Below are positions 1 through 11,700 of a DNA stretch of 64,000 nt, piece after piece. Source of the stretch: Cercospora beticola (lineage: Eukaryota > Ascomycota > Dothideomycetes > Mycosphaerellales > Mycosphaerellaceae); assembly GCF_033473495.1 (NCBI RefSeq), contig NC_088936.1, positions 3,038,001-3,102,000 on the forward strand, in the 5' to 3' direction. The notes under the pieces are model-generated. The model did no database searches, was not told where the DNA came from, and saw nothing but the letters and a program-made list of their open reading frames with translations. A program made the translations under genes and the position numbers. Position 1 is the stretch's first letter, and the number at the start of each line of letters is the position of its first letter.

Positions 1-61
1 CATCTTCGAAATTCTGCCTCTGCCACTGGTCAGCGGATGTTCTCTTGAAGACGCCTGCAGC

Positions 62-1054
62 ATGAGTGGCCGCAAGCGTAGATATCAGACTGATGACGGC
101 GACCTTGGCTACCAGCCAAAGAACAAGCAGGCAAGACCAGCCTCCTCTCAGCGGAACGCGACCTCCACGCGTATCACGCGTCTCATGGTCACCGATGCAA
201 CACGGCAAGCTGTATTCAACACCGCCGAGCTCCTCGAATTGATCTTCACCTACCTATCCCCACACCAGCTTCTGCAAGCACAAATTGTCAGCCAGCAATT
301 CAGAGACATCGTCAAGACCTCCAAGCAACTCCAAGAAATCCTATATTTGCGAATCCCAGATGTACCCCCTCAAATTTGGGTGACTCGAATGATCGGTCCC
401 TATCATCGATTCCAGCTGCCCGAATTGCACACAGGTCAGCCCTCAATCCTACCACTCACAGTCGTCGAACTCAACAAGACACTCGTCAAAGAAGCCCATA
501 ACCACAAGCATCACGAATATCATGCCGGATGCGTGTTAGGCAGAGGAGGAGAAAGAGTCAATGTCCGGACATATCTGCTCGACTCCCTGAATCAGTACTT
601 ACACGGCGAACCTCAATCCTGGGAAACTATGCACATTTGCAGTCCGAAGGCCACCTTTGTTGAAGTAGCCTTCAAGATTGCCATTCCTGGCAAAGTTGAG
701 ATCTCTTCGGATGTAGAGATTGAAGATGCTTCGGGGCTGACGCTTGGTAAAATCTTGCAGAAGGCGATCAAGGGGCGGGCGTTTGACGATAGAACCGATT
801 ACAGAAAAATCACGGCTCTGACAAGGCCGGAAAATCGTGACACGAAGCTTGGTCGGGAATCTGTCGAGCACGCTGTGCGAAGACTGGAGAAGATGTATGG
901 TCGGAAGGCAGTTTTTCTTGAAGTACCAAAGTTGCTGCTGCGCTCGATGGTGGTGCCATCTGAGGAGCAGCGTCAAGTCGTGAACCAAGAGGCGAAAAAT
1001 CCAGATGCTGCTGCTAAGCGAGGTGGATGCTGGAGGTGGCCATATTTCCAATGA
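62..1054 (+). CDS. F-box domain protein (330 aa)
   Basis: A single-exon reading frame starts at an ATG and ends in TGA. Residues about 52-95 look like an F-box: AELLELIFTYLSPHQLLQAQ is followed by VSQQFRDIVKTSKQLQEIL, the usual Leu/Pro-rich helix pattern near the N-terminus. F-box proteins bring substrates to SCF ubiquitin ligases through Skp1, so a substrate-adaptor role in the nucleus or cytosol is inferred. No WD40 or LRR repeats are visible C-terminally; the rest is the anonymous tail common in fungal F-box proteins. The N-terminus is basic and disordered. The gene converges with its right-hand neighbour. The substrate is unknown. Confidence 0.8.
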   Translation: MSGRKRRYQTDDGDLGYQPKNKQARPASSQRNATSTRITRLMVTDATRQAVFNTAELLELIFTYLSPHQLLQAQIVSQQFRDIVKTSKQLQEILYLRIPDVPPQIWVTRMIGPYHRFQLPELHTGQPSILPLTVVELNKTLVKEAHNHKHHEYHAGCVLGRGGERVNVRTYLLDSLNQYLHGEPQSWETMHICSPKATFVEVAFKIAIPGKVEISSDVEIEDASGLTLGKILQKAIKGRAFDDRTDYRKITALTRPENRDTKLGRESVEHAVRRLEKMYGRKAVFLEVPKLLLRSMVVPSEEQRQVVNQEAKNPDAAAKRGGCWRWPYFQ

Positions 1055-1118
1055 TAGGGTGTGATAAATCGGAGTGTCTCGGGGTGCACGCTTCTGTACA
1101 GTAATGCTGGAATCGACC

Positions 1119-2316
1119 TCACTTCGGCTTAGGCTTCCGAATCACCACGTTGCCGCTGTCTTGCAGCTGCCAGCCCACACCACTTTTGACGAGCTCCTCC
1201 CATACTTCGTCGCCACTACGCTCGACAAAGGCGCGATCGGCGTTCAGGTACCCTCTACCCAAGCACTTCAAGGCGTGCAAGCGCATGCGTTCGACCGCGT
1301 ACTCCATAATAGCTCGCTGATACCCATCAACGGCTCTTTTCGTCCTCCAGTATCTTACCCAGTCGTCGTGTACGAGTGCATGGATGATAGTGGCGATCCT
1401 TCGATCTCGATTCTTGAATCTGAGTCGTGCCGCGAATGCTTCCAGTAGCTCATCCTGACGACATGCCAGGTCGAGGATGTGGTATCCAGAGAACTCTTGC
1501 ATTTCGGGCAGAGAAAGAGGGGTGTGTTTGTGTATTGTGCCAAGCAGGTACTGTAGAGCCGGGAGGTAAGACTCCCACGACTTGGTCAGAATACTAGCGT
1601 GGATGATGAACATGTATGCGCGCTGAGCAAAGTGGTCAGTCCGGCGTGACCCAAGAATTCCCTCTCGAAGCCTTCGCATGGCGAGTAGTATATTTGGCAA
1701 GTCGTTGGGACGAGCTGTATCTGAGGGTCGCTGTGTGAGTGGCGGCCTTTTATTGCTGGCCCCATTGCCAGTGTTGGCCAACGGATTATTCTCCCGCACG
1801 GACAAGGATGCGAAGGCAGCCTCAAGCCCGTCACCGCCGCCAGATAATGCACAGAACTTCATGTAACGCTCGACAATCTTGGCATAGTAGCTCTCTTGTG
1901 CCTTGAAATCGTGCAATCTCCATGACTTGTCAGCAATTGGAGTCTAGTGCCTTTAAGTCAAGGATGAGCACCTCATCTCTCCCTTAGAGGGAAGTCCATA
2001 CACGTCCAACGGGTCGGTAGGTCCGCCATGCTTGAGCCGATTCCATGCTCCGGACGCGCCTCGTCTGGGAGGCGGTCGTGCGTAGTTGGACATGCGGCTG
2101 TTGGTGTATCTGATCGCGGCGGGTTCCAGATTGTGCTGAAATACGACTCTACAAACGTCTCATACGGCCGTGTAGAGCTTCCAAGCAGCGGGATAAGCGG
2201 TGGATCACGATCTCTGCTGTCGCATTGTTGTCTGTTGACTGGAGAAAGGGAAGGGAAGTCGGAACTCGTCGTTCTCGCTTTCGTCACTGCCAAGACTCGT
2301 CCCTCTCACTTTCCAT
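1119..2316 (-). CDS. CSN8/PSMD8/eIF3k-like helical protein, splice model incomplete
   Basis: The main exon (stop at 1119, coding up to about 1925) encodes a helical protein with LLAMRRLREGILGSRRTDHF, then repeated helical pairs, as in the SAC3/GANP/CSN8/PSMD8-like proteins of fungi. Its start reads SWRLHDFKAQESYYAKIVER after a likely acceptor. An upstream segment (about 1995-2238) carries TRPYETFVESYFSTIWNPPR and RLPDEARPEHGIG and is very probably the preceding exon. A 7-nt first exon (2310-2316, ATGGAAA) with a 71-nt intron 2239-2309 and a pyrimidine-rich acceptor would be in phase, but is speculative. I could not find a canonical in-phase donor joining the two conserved segments, so either the model or the gene has a defect. 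It is divergent from the PAQR gene with about 130 bp between them. Function is inferred only from fold resemblance. Confidence 0.6.
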
Positions 2317-2450
2317 CTCAACATGACACTTTCACATGTCAACCAACTCGGCAGGCGCATACAATAGATATAGATGGGTCTCGCTCCATTGTCACTAACT
2401 TGGACTCACTCTTGAACTCCCCCATCGTTCTGCTTCGACTCCAAAACAAG

Positions 2451-3513
2451 ATGCCTCCAAATTCCGCGACCAATTCAGCAGACCCCTCCCCCTCCAAAGA
2501 ACCTGAGACACTCCTCCAAAAAACAGAACACACCCTCTCCAAAACCCTCACCTGGACCCAACTTGAACCCTGGCAACAAGACAACCACTACATAACCTCC
2601 CACTACCGCCCGGCCTCAAACTCCTACTCAAAATCCTTCCACAGCATCATCTCCCTCCACAACGAAACAATAAACATCTGGACCCACCTCCTCGGCTCCC
2701 TCTTCGCAATCCTCTCCAGCACCTTCCTCTACCACTCTCTCAAACCACGATTCCAACAAGCCACTCAACAAGATGTCCTCGTCTTCGCCTGTTTCTTCCT
2801 CGGAGCGACAGTCTGCTTAGGCATGAGTGCCACCTTCCACACCATTTCCAACCATTCAGCTCCTGTACAGAAATTCGGGAATCGCTTGGATTATATGGGG
2901 ATAATTTTTTTGATTTGGGGGAGTTTTATTCCGAGTATTTATTATGGGTTTGCGAGGGAGGAGGCGTTGAGGAGGGTTTATTGGTCGATGGTGAGTAGTG
3001 CAATTATTGCCGAAACATTAATGTCTGATGTATTTGCTGATCATGCTGGGAGTAGATTACGACGATAGGAGCAGGAACTTTCATTGTGATTATGCATCCC
3101 AAATTCCGAAGTTCGGAGTGGAGGCCGTTTCGAGCGACCATGTTTATCATGATGGGTCTTTCTGCTATTGTGCCCGTTTTGCATGGCTTGAAGCTTTATG
3201 GCCTGGAGCAGATGCAGAGGCAGATTGGTTTGAGCTGGCTCGTCCTGCAAGGCGCATTGTACATCACTGGTGCTGTGATATATGCTGTAAGTCGCTCCCA
3301 CTGTCCTGTCTCATCTCCATTCACTGACACGATACACAGGGGCGAGTGCCCGAACGATGGAAGCCAGGCCAATTCGATTTGTTTGGTAGCTCGCATCAAA
3401 TCTTCCACGTACTGGTGTTGCTAGCGGCAGCAGCACACTTGACAGGACTGCTGAAAGCTTTCGATTACGAACACAGATTTCGATTGGATGCTCTTCTTGG
3501 AGCAAAAATTTGA
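2451..3513 (+). CDS. PAQR / haemolysin III-type 7-TM protein (314 aa)
   Basis: There are three exons: 2451-2990, 3056-3286 and 3340-3513. Introns of 65 and 53 nt keep phase and give a 314-aa protein. It matches the adiponectin receptor/haemolysin III family (yeast Izh proteins): N-terminal HNETINIWTHLLG, the SATFHTISNHS motif after TM2 with a metal-binding-type His, YMGI, and a C-terminal SHQIFHVLVLLAAAAHLTG carrying the paired His of the last helix. Seven hydrophobic segments are visible. PAQR proteins are zinc-binding membrane proteins linked in yeast to sterol and zinc homeostasis; the ligand here is unknown. The ATG was chosen because the family-like sequence begins soon after it and earlier codons run through the divergent promoter region. 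Confidence 0.9.
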
Positions 3514-3540
3514 AACGCTATACGCTATACGCTATGCAAA

Positions 3541-6306
3541 TTACTCTGTGTCGATTTGTCCCCCTCCATCTCCGCCATCCAGCTGCACATTTTCAGCCGC
3601 CATGACAAAGTTCTGGAACCCGTCTTCTGTGCCTGCGGGCATCAGAGCCCAGAGACCATCGTTGTTTCTGGTGTTAACGTTATTACCACCGATATTGCAC
3701 CGCAGAGGACATTGCCCATCGGCAGTGACTTCAATCTTGCAAGAAGGAAACACTCCTCCCTCCACAACGTCGTTGGCAACAATCTGGTAACCCGAAGCAT
3801 CATCGCCAACACCAGCGAGACGGTACCCTTCGGCTACTCCGTCCTCATTGGCCATGTTCGCGACTCGCAATTCATCCTCGCCCGTGATGGTGAAGACTGT
3901 TGGAGCATACTCGTCATCTTCCGGATTCCAATCGTATTGCACGTGGTAGAAGATCTCATCTGCATCAGCTGGCCACTCAGCGATTGCCATGTCCTGGTCG
4001 ACGATGTAGAAAGCACTGGGTGTTGCTGCAAGGCTGTATGCTACAACCGATGCGGTCCTCATGGTCTCAGTCACGCTTGACCAGCTGACCATGCTCCGAG
4101 TCCGTGTGAGTGTTGTTGTACGGGTAGTTCTCGAAACGAAGGCGGCTGGAGTGACTGTCGTTGTAGGGGTGACCTATCGCACGTCAGCATTCGATCATCA
4201 CTTTGAAAACGTAAAGCCGAGGAGAAAGAAGCACTTACACTAATAGTATTCCAAATGGTCCTGGAAACCGAGATGGTCGATACAGTCGTTGCCGTCACAG
4301 AGACAGTCGAGCTCGGAATGACGCATCTGCATGCTGAAGTCGTCTGTGCTGCATTGTTGGCAATAAGACAGGCCGGCTTGTTCGGGGCCGCTTGACGAGC
4401 CTTGTTGGCCGCGACCGCGGTCGCAATTGTAGTCGTACGAGTTGTTGAGCTCGTTGTGGTGGTTCTGGCTGTAGTTGTTGTCGAGCTACCTTCTCTGGCG
4501 CAATCGTAGCAGGCCAAATCGTAACCACTGGATGGGGAGCCTGCATTAGATGTGAAGCCGGTTCCAGTAAGCACGGAGGCAAAAAGATGACATTGCTGGT
4601 CCTTCCGCCAATAGAACGATTTACAGCCAGGTCGACCTGATCTTCCGACAATTTGACGGTCTTCCCATTGGCGACAAGTCAAAGCGCAATACTTGGCGTC
4701 AAAGACTGTGTTGTCATCACTGTGTTCAGCTTGCCATGCGCTGTTGGTTTGGCCGACAGTAACAGTTCCAGCTATGCCGCAAGAAAGGCCCGGCTGGGGG
4801 AGGTCGGATCTCGATGCACAGCTCGTTGCCCATGGCAGGGGCGAGGTCGTTGTTGTCGACGCGCGAGTTGTTGAGCTCGTCGTAGTGGTTCTGATTGTAG
4901 TTGTGGTTGATGGGCTGACGACCTCAGGACAGCCATAGCAAGACAAATCGTCCCCACGGAACTGCGAACCTGTATTAGGTGTAAAGCCTGTCTCGGCAAG
5001 CACGTAGGCGAAAAGGTGACAGCTCACGTCTCGCCGCCAGTAGAATGATTTACAGCCAGGTCGATCCGAACTATCCCTCCTCTGATCCCTCTCCCATGCT
5101 TTACATGCAAGGGCACATCCATTAGGGTCAGAAAGTGAACTTTCATCACTCAGTTCGATTTGCCAGGCACTATTGGAGGGGCCGACAGTGACTGTTCCAG
5201 GAAGGCCACAAGAACTGCCGGATGAGCAGCTTGCCCCCCTTGCAGTTGTAGTCGTCGTGCTTGCAGTTGTCGTTGTGCGTGACGATGAGCTCAATGTTGT
5301 GCTTGAAGTTGTGACCGCGCGTGTTTTCGAGGTCGTTGTGGAAACTGCAATCGTCGTTGTGCGTGTGGGCGAGCTCGATGTTGTGGTTCTGGCTGTAGTT
5401 GTAGTAGTTGTTGTTGAGCCGCCTTCTCTAGCACACTCATAACAGCCCAGATCGTTACCGCTGTACCAGGAATTTGCATCCGATCCAAAGCCACTATCAC
5501 TGGTGCCGACTACGTTCAGCTGACACATGCGGCCTTGACCCCAATAGAACGATTTGCAACCAGCTTGTCCTGACTCTCCGACCAGCCTTTGGTCTTCCCA
5601 AGTGCGACATCGCAATGCGCATGCCTCGATGGAGGTAAGGGTTTGGCCGTCGTTCACATCGCCCTGCCACACGAGTCTGGTACTGCCGGCAAAAGCTCCT
5701 TTCACGCCGCAAGTAAGACCTGATTGCGGCAGATCGGACCTCAATCGACAGCTTAGGGCCCGAGCTGGGGGCACTGTTGATGAGGTCGATGTTGTGCTTG
5801 AAGTAGTGGTCGATGTCTCAGTATCCTGTTGCGTCTGAGATGGAACGTATACAGGGCAGCCCGCTATAGCTTCAGTGACGAGATCCGTGATAGTTGTGGA
5901 AAAGGTGGTAGTCGAACTAGCAGTACTTATCACTGTGGTCATTCGAGTTGCTACGCCCGTAGAAGTAGTGGTAGGAGTCGGAGCGGTAACAGTAACAATC
6001 CTCGGAGTGACGGTCGTTGTTCGCAGAATGGTGCTGCCAAATATGTCAGCTCTGTAGCGACTAGGGAACTTGTGTAACTCACCTGTAAGTAGTGGTCCTG
6101 CTGGTGGATGTCCTGACAACAGTAGTTCCATAGCCGAGTGCCGCGCAGAAATTTCTGGCCGATGCCAACAAAGTGCTTGTACACCTAGCGGTGTGGCTCG
6201 TAGAACATGATGATGATTGAGCCGGATCGAGCTGACGAGCTTGGAGTTCGGCTACAGGGTTCGCAAGAGCCGCTCCCGCGAGCAGAGACAATGAGAGTAT
6301 CCGCAT
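3541..6306 (-). CDS. Secreted Ser/Thr-rich protein with three apple-like Cys-rich modules (883 aa)
   Basis: Three exons (6083-6306, 4239-6033, 3541-4173) joined by 49- and 65-nt introns give 883 residues. A signal peptide (MRILSLSLLAGAALA) begins the protein. Three homologous modules of about 105 residues follow (DNA roughly 5431-5755, 4923-5230 and 4494-4826). Each has paired Cys, a CALxCRxWE-type segment, GCKSFYW, then CxL/CHLFA and a terminal CYxC. This resembles PAN/apple folds, which bind carbohydrate or protein. The modules are separated by Thr/Ser-rich linkers built on repeated Thr codons, likely O-glycosylated. A Thr/Val-rich stretch precedes the modules, and a distinct C-terminal domain of about 150 residues with three Cys ends the protein. 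No membrane anchor is visible. A cell-wall or extracellular role is inferred. Confidence 0.85.
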
Positions 6307-8766
6307 AGTGATCAGCGGGATCGAAATCTTCGCAGAGGTTCACAAAAAAATGGAACAGACTGTGTGAACTTCTTATGAGCCTCACGATCGGTCTGGCCAT
6401 GGCGCATTCGGCGGCGACCCCGGTGGTGCGATGAACGTTGACGGTCTAGCGTGGCTCACCTTTCCTAGAACCACCACGTGTGGAGGACTATGCAGCGAGC
6501 GCATGGCGTCCATAACTGTGGCTGCAAGCCACGAACGCCTGGACCCTTGACGGAGCTGGTCGAAAAGTTGCATGTTTGATGCTACACTGGCAAAATGGAT
6601 TTCCAGATCAGCATTGATTGTAGGCTCATCTAGCGTGGATCTGATTTCGTCTCCCATAAGAATTGCGAGGTCCTTGGAGGAGGAAAACTACTGGTCTGGA
6701 GAATTGTGTCGTGTCGCGTGGCCGCCACGTGCTTCCATCGTTGTGGTAGTCTCTGTATAGCGTTTTTCCATGCAAGCCATGTTGAAGACTAGAAGTCGGC
6801 AGAGCCGTCGCAAGCCAATGGGAGACGGGCGTTCAGTTCAGGCTTCGTCTAAAAGCAGCCAAAAGAGCCTGTGCGCCATCCGAAAGAGGAAATCTCAGCT
6901 GATGCTCCGGTCGCTCGCGAACGCAGTTGCAGTCTTTTGCTACAGACACGATGGACGTGTAAATATGATGTCGGGATGGTGTGCGAACTACCGCTCCGTG
7001 CACAATTGAACACAGTATATCGCACACTTTCCTATGGTCTTGTCAAAGTTGTTAGCCAAAAGAGTCGGTCATCGTTCGAGCGTTGCGGTGGTATAGGGTT
7101 CGTCTAGTGAGGTCGGAGTGTGGTCGAGGTGTCTTGGCAATCACCGCCGCCATCAGGTAGTGCGTCCACATACATGTGTAGCGGATTTTCGAACTGCCCC
7201 GCGTGACCTGCAAAGGTTAGCATATACGAGAAGCTGCACGCTAGAAGTTGTAGATGCTCGTTCCTCTCCCGGAGGATGGCTTGTGGTGCCGACGAAAGCA
7301 GCAGCGAGACAGCACAGCTTGTGGGCGTCTTCCAGGCAGCGATCCACGACAGTAATTATCCACAGAGTCCGCAGCTGCATCACGCTTCAAATATGCTACA
7401 AGGGTGATATGGATTCTGCAAAGAATTGCTGCATCTCGAGACCAGGAGGCTGCTAATGAAAGGCAATGCGAGCTCGCTTGCACCTCACGACCTGCTGCTT
7501 GGAGGCAGAGGGAGATGCGAGGCAAGAGAGGAGCTGACACGGAGACGGTATAGTCTGCCGATCCGGCTTCCCATGGTGATGGTCGTCGTGGTGGAGCTGT
7601 GAAGATTGCACTCTCCTGTGGTGAGTCGCTGGGAGACGCAGGCAAATGAGGTGCACAGCATTTGCAGAAATCGGCCCGCCACTATCTCTGTGTCTGTGTG
7701 CGTCTGCTCCTGATCGTCTGCAGGTGGAACTTGGTCGGATGAGCTGCATCTCTGCAGTCCTGCATTGCATCTGACCCAAACACGCGGCCATGCTCGCGTG
7801 CGTCTTCTCAACCGGACTGCATCTTGCGACTGTCCTCGCCAGTCATTCTCATCGAAAGTTCGCCGTTATAGATGGAGCGATAGATGGCGTGGCCTGAGCG
7901 TGACCTGCTGCTTGGACGGGCGAAAATGCGTGGATAGGCGCTCGTGCAATTTGGGCGATGATCCAGAGGGATTGATTGAGCGTGTGTGACGGCAGGATTG
8001 GTGCAGGGCTTCGCCGCGCAGCATTTTTCAGTGCAAGTGTTGAGCAGGCGGGCGGGCTTGCAGGTCGATGGACGAGTGCAGGTGGACGTCGAACTGCGCA
8101 ACACGGGCACGATTGAGGAGAGCCGCGCGAGACTCTTCCCTTTCTGCCGTACCACTCGCCGCGCTGCCTCGTGCTGCAATGGTGTACAGTACTGACGGAT
8201 GGAAGCAACACCCAGGCCTCGCGCTCTGATGCAATGCCTGTGCTATTCTATTTTCGGCGCTCGGTCCCTCTTTTCGACACTGCTCCTCGTCTTCCCTGCC
8301 ACTGGAGCCGGCCATGGTTCCGACAATGTTTCACGCACGCCTGCCTCTCCTCGACCGCACGCGCTGCTCAACCGACCCCATTCGCTCTCACCTCATCGAC
8401 ACACTCGCGCATCCGAAGCAGACGACGTCGCACAGGGCTGGTCCGCTGTGCTTCTCCCAGCGACTCCACGCGTCAGACCATCACGACTGCCCAGCGCCGA
8501 CTTGCCTCCAACGGCTGCGACAGGATCCCAGCAGCGCGGCTCACAGGGCGAGGGGTGCTAGCCACGAGACACACTGAGCATCGCTCTGCTTCAGCTTCAC
8601 GCCGACGACTCTCTGTCCTGCCACTCTGTAGCTCTGTCGGAGCTCTGCCACTCGCTTGATACTGTACAAGATGGACTCGTAGCGTACAACACATTCTCTT
8701 CCGCAACGAATACCCCTCGACCTCGCGGCGCCATCTCCGAGTGGGCACGACATTTGGGAGTCGAGC
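6307..8766. other. Intergenic, 2.46 kb; one weak ORF, leader of the DUF1765 gene
   Basis: No gene is recognised. A minus-strand ATG ORF at 6382-6657 encodes 91 residues of plausible composition and contains a good donor-like GTGAGC at about 6461, but I recognise no family and found no clear next exon. From about 8150 to 8766 the plus strand is C/T-rich and holds several overlapping ATG ORFs, as expected of a promoter and long 5' leader for the gene starting at 8767. Confidence 0.5.
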
Positions 8767-11700
8767 ATGGCTTTGGCCGCAGCAGATCGTGTCAATTTCA
8801 GCAGGCCAAACGCTGATGTTGGACAGCATGGTGCGACAGGTCGTGAAAGAGGCAATGGGCGGCCACGCGGTGCGTCCTTGACAGGCAGGAATGTGAACAT
8901 GGGGAATGTGACACCGGATTCGAACAATGCGCCGGCCCTGCCGCGAGCAGCCTCATACACCTATCTGCCAGATACCAAAACTGGCGAGTACAGCAGCCAT
9001 GCCGTCCTCGAGATCAGAGGCGTGGCAAAAGAGGATCTCGCAGCCGAGTCCGACAACGACACAGTCGACATTTCTCCTTCAGAAGCCTCCCCACCAGAAG
9101 ACAATTCAGGCTGGAATACGCCTGAAGACAGCGAACGGCACACAGCTCTCCCGCGTGCAAACGACATCGCAGCGCAGCTACGGAAGAGCACGGGACAAAG
9201 GGAGCCATGCGATACGCCAAGCGTCCGCAGCAGTATATCGACTATACACTCAGCTGCTCGCGAGTCTAGGGCGAGTGTAGAATCCACGAAGACCGCATCC
9301 ACTGCCGCGACCACCCCCTCTTCCAGTCAACGTCCTTCCTTCAACAAATCGTTCTCTCGCCGTTTCTCTGGGAAGTCGTGGTATCCCTCCTCATCTTCCA
9401 CACCTTCATCCCGATCTCCTTCGCCGACAAAGGTGGACAGCATTGTTGAGCAGCCCATTGCCGAATCGGAAAAGGAAGAGACTGGCGACGTCACGCCACG
9501 GGTGGCAGATACGGGACGGAGAAAGTCATTCCAGCTCCGGAAGAAAACGTCGAAATCAACGAAGGAAAGCAGAGCGAAGAAGGAGAGGCAAGACTCGCTG
9601 AGTTCAGGTGATGAGAAGGGTGAGACGAAGCCTGGAGAGACAGTGGCGAGGAGAGGAACGCTTCTGCGGAAGAAAGCTGCGCGTACCTCTGGATTGACGC
9701 AAGCGACCAATGATGGCCGTCAGCAAGAAAACTTGCCTCCTTCACTGGCAAAAGCTCCAGCTGTGCCACAACTACCAAAGTCGTTCTCGACGGACCGATT
9801 GCCCAGCGCCTTCACGGCATCCATGAAGGGTGAACGAACATCGCCTTTACCGAAAACAGTATCCTCTGAAAAGCATCACATGAGTCCCTTATCGAGCAAT
9901 AAGAAGAAAGATGAGCTATGGACGCAGTTCCGGGCCCTCGACGCAGACTTCTCCAAGTTCGAATCCAAATCGAGCGCACTCAAGGCGAATGTTGTTCGCA
10001 ACACTCTGATTCCCTTCCTGCGAACATACTCTTGCCATCCTTCCAACAAAATGCTACGCCCAGAAGATCTCGATCGCCGCGCTAGCATCTTCAACAAATG
10101 GTGGACCGGCCTGCTTGAAATGCTCGCCGGCAAGAACAACCAGTCAATCTCTGGAACTGACAGGCCTGTCGTTCTCGATGGCATCTCTGGCATCATGGAG
10201 AGACCAGAGTGGAGGCTCACCCCTTCGCCATTCTGTCCCCTCAACGAACGCGTCAAGGCCTCTATGGGCAATGGTAGCCGCTCCAACACTTCGCTAACGT
10301 CAAGCTCGTCAGACTTCCTGGCCGATTCGGTACATCACAACGTTCGCAACAACTTCATTGCGAACCTGACTTCGCAGATGGCTTTCGTTGTCGACAAGAT
10401 GTCACTGCGGAACGCTTCTGCGAGCCTGGTCACGTTCTGTGGCAAAGCCTGCGCATACGCATTCGTCTTCGTCCCTGGCATGGCTGATGTTCTAGTGCGA
10501 CTTTGGGAACTGCCCATCGACGATGTGCGCCGCGTTTTACAGGAGAATGGCATCAGCAAATTCGACCACATTCCAGAGCACGTTTCTGCGACGATTGTGC
10601 CGAACTTCCCCCCTGCTCTGCAGCAGCTGGGCTTCGACTCGCTCGCGAAGTTTTCGAGAAAGATGCGTACCCCTCCGCCGCTGCCGGTCGGCACGGCACA
10701 TATACAGTGGTGGGGCCACTGGGTTGAACGCTGGAGCGGACGCGAAAGTGACCTTTTCTACGTCTTCACCAAACACTACCACATTCTTGCCGTCGACTTT
10801 CTGCCTTCAAACACTACCAAGCTGGAACGCATTTGCGCACCTTGCATGGTCCCAGTCCATGCGCAAATCTTAGCCAACCTCGAGTTGACCATTCATCGCG
10901 ATGCAAACCACGCGCAGCAAGATCTCAACGCCGCACCAACGCCAACGTTTGATGACGTTCTTGGAGACCCCAATATCCACGCTTCATCATTACCTGTACC
11001 ACCAACTAATGCTGTAAGACTAATGGCCGAGAATCGGCTTATAATGCTAATCCGAGATTTCCTTTCCGAGCGGACTGCCGATCACCCGCTTGCGAGAGAA
11101 CTATTCGCGCAGTCATTCAATGATCTGCTGCAAGCAGCGGCTCGCGGAACGTCCATGTTCGATCACTCTGCTTGCTATACCATGCTAGACTTCCTCGAGG
11201 AAGCACTCGTGCTTTTAGTGCGCTACGACAGCCTTCGATCCTCGTCCGACTCACTGGTCAACTCCAAATTTTGGCAGGCTGTGTTCAAGAAGATGATTGA
11301 AAGCGAGAATACGATGACTGAGATTCGCCTGTATGCTTTCCTCTTCACCATTTGGCATGTTCTCATTGGCCATCCGGACCGCAAGCGAGACCTTTGCATG
11401 GATCTCCTGCTAGAGCCGGATGTCTTCGAGAGCAGGTTCAATCACTGGTGCCCAATGGTACGAGCATATTACATGCGTCTACTTTGCTGGCGTCTTGGCC
11501 GTTACGACGAAGAAGCGTCATTGGAGCTCGATATCCTCGAAACGCTGCAGCAACGCCTTACGCATACTTGGTCGCACTACACGTACCTACGGGACAAGGC
11601 CGAACAGGAAAACAGCTCGCGCCCAGAATGCTATCCTTGCCACCCGGCTCCAGGTCGAAGGCTGCTCATCATGCGTACTGACAATATCATCAGCCCCGCA

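Noticed and set aside
8171..8659. ORF of 162 codons upstream of the DUF1765 gene
   Set aside because: Overlaps other ORFs of similar length in all three frames of a C/T-rich leader, has no family resemblance, and is better read as 5' leader with uORFs.
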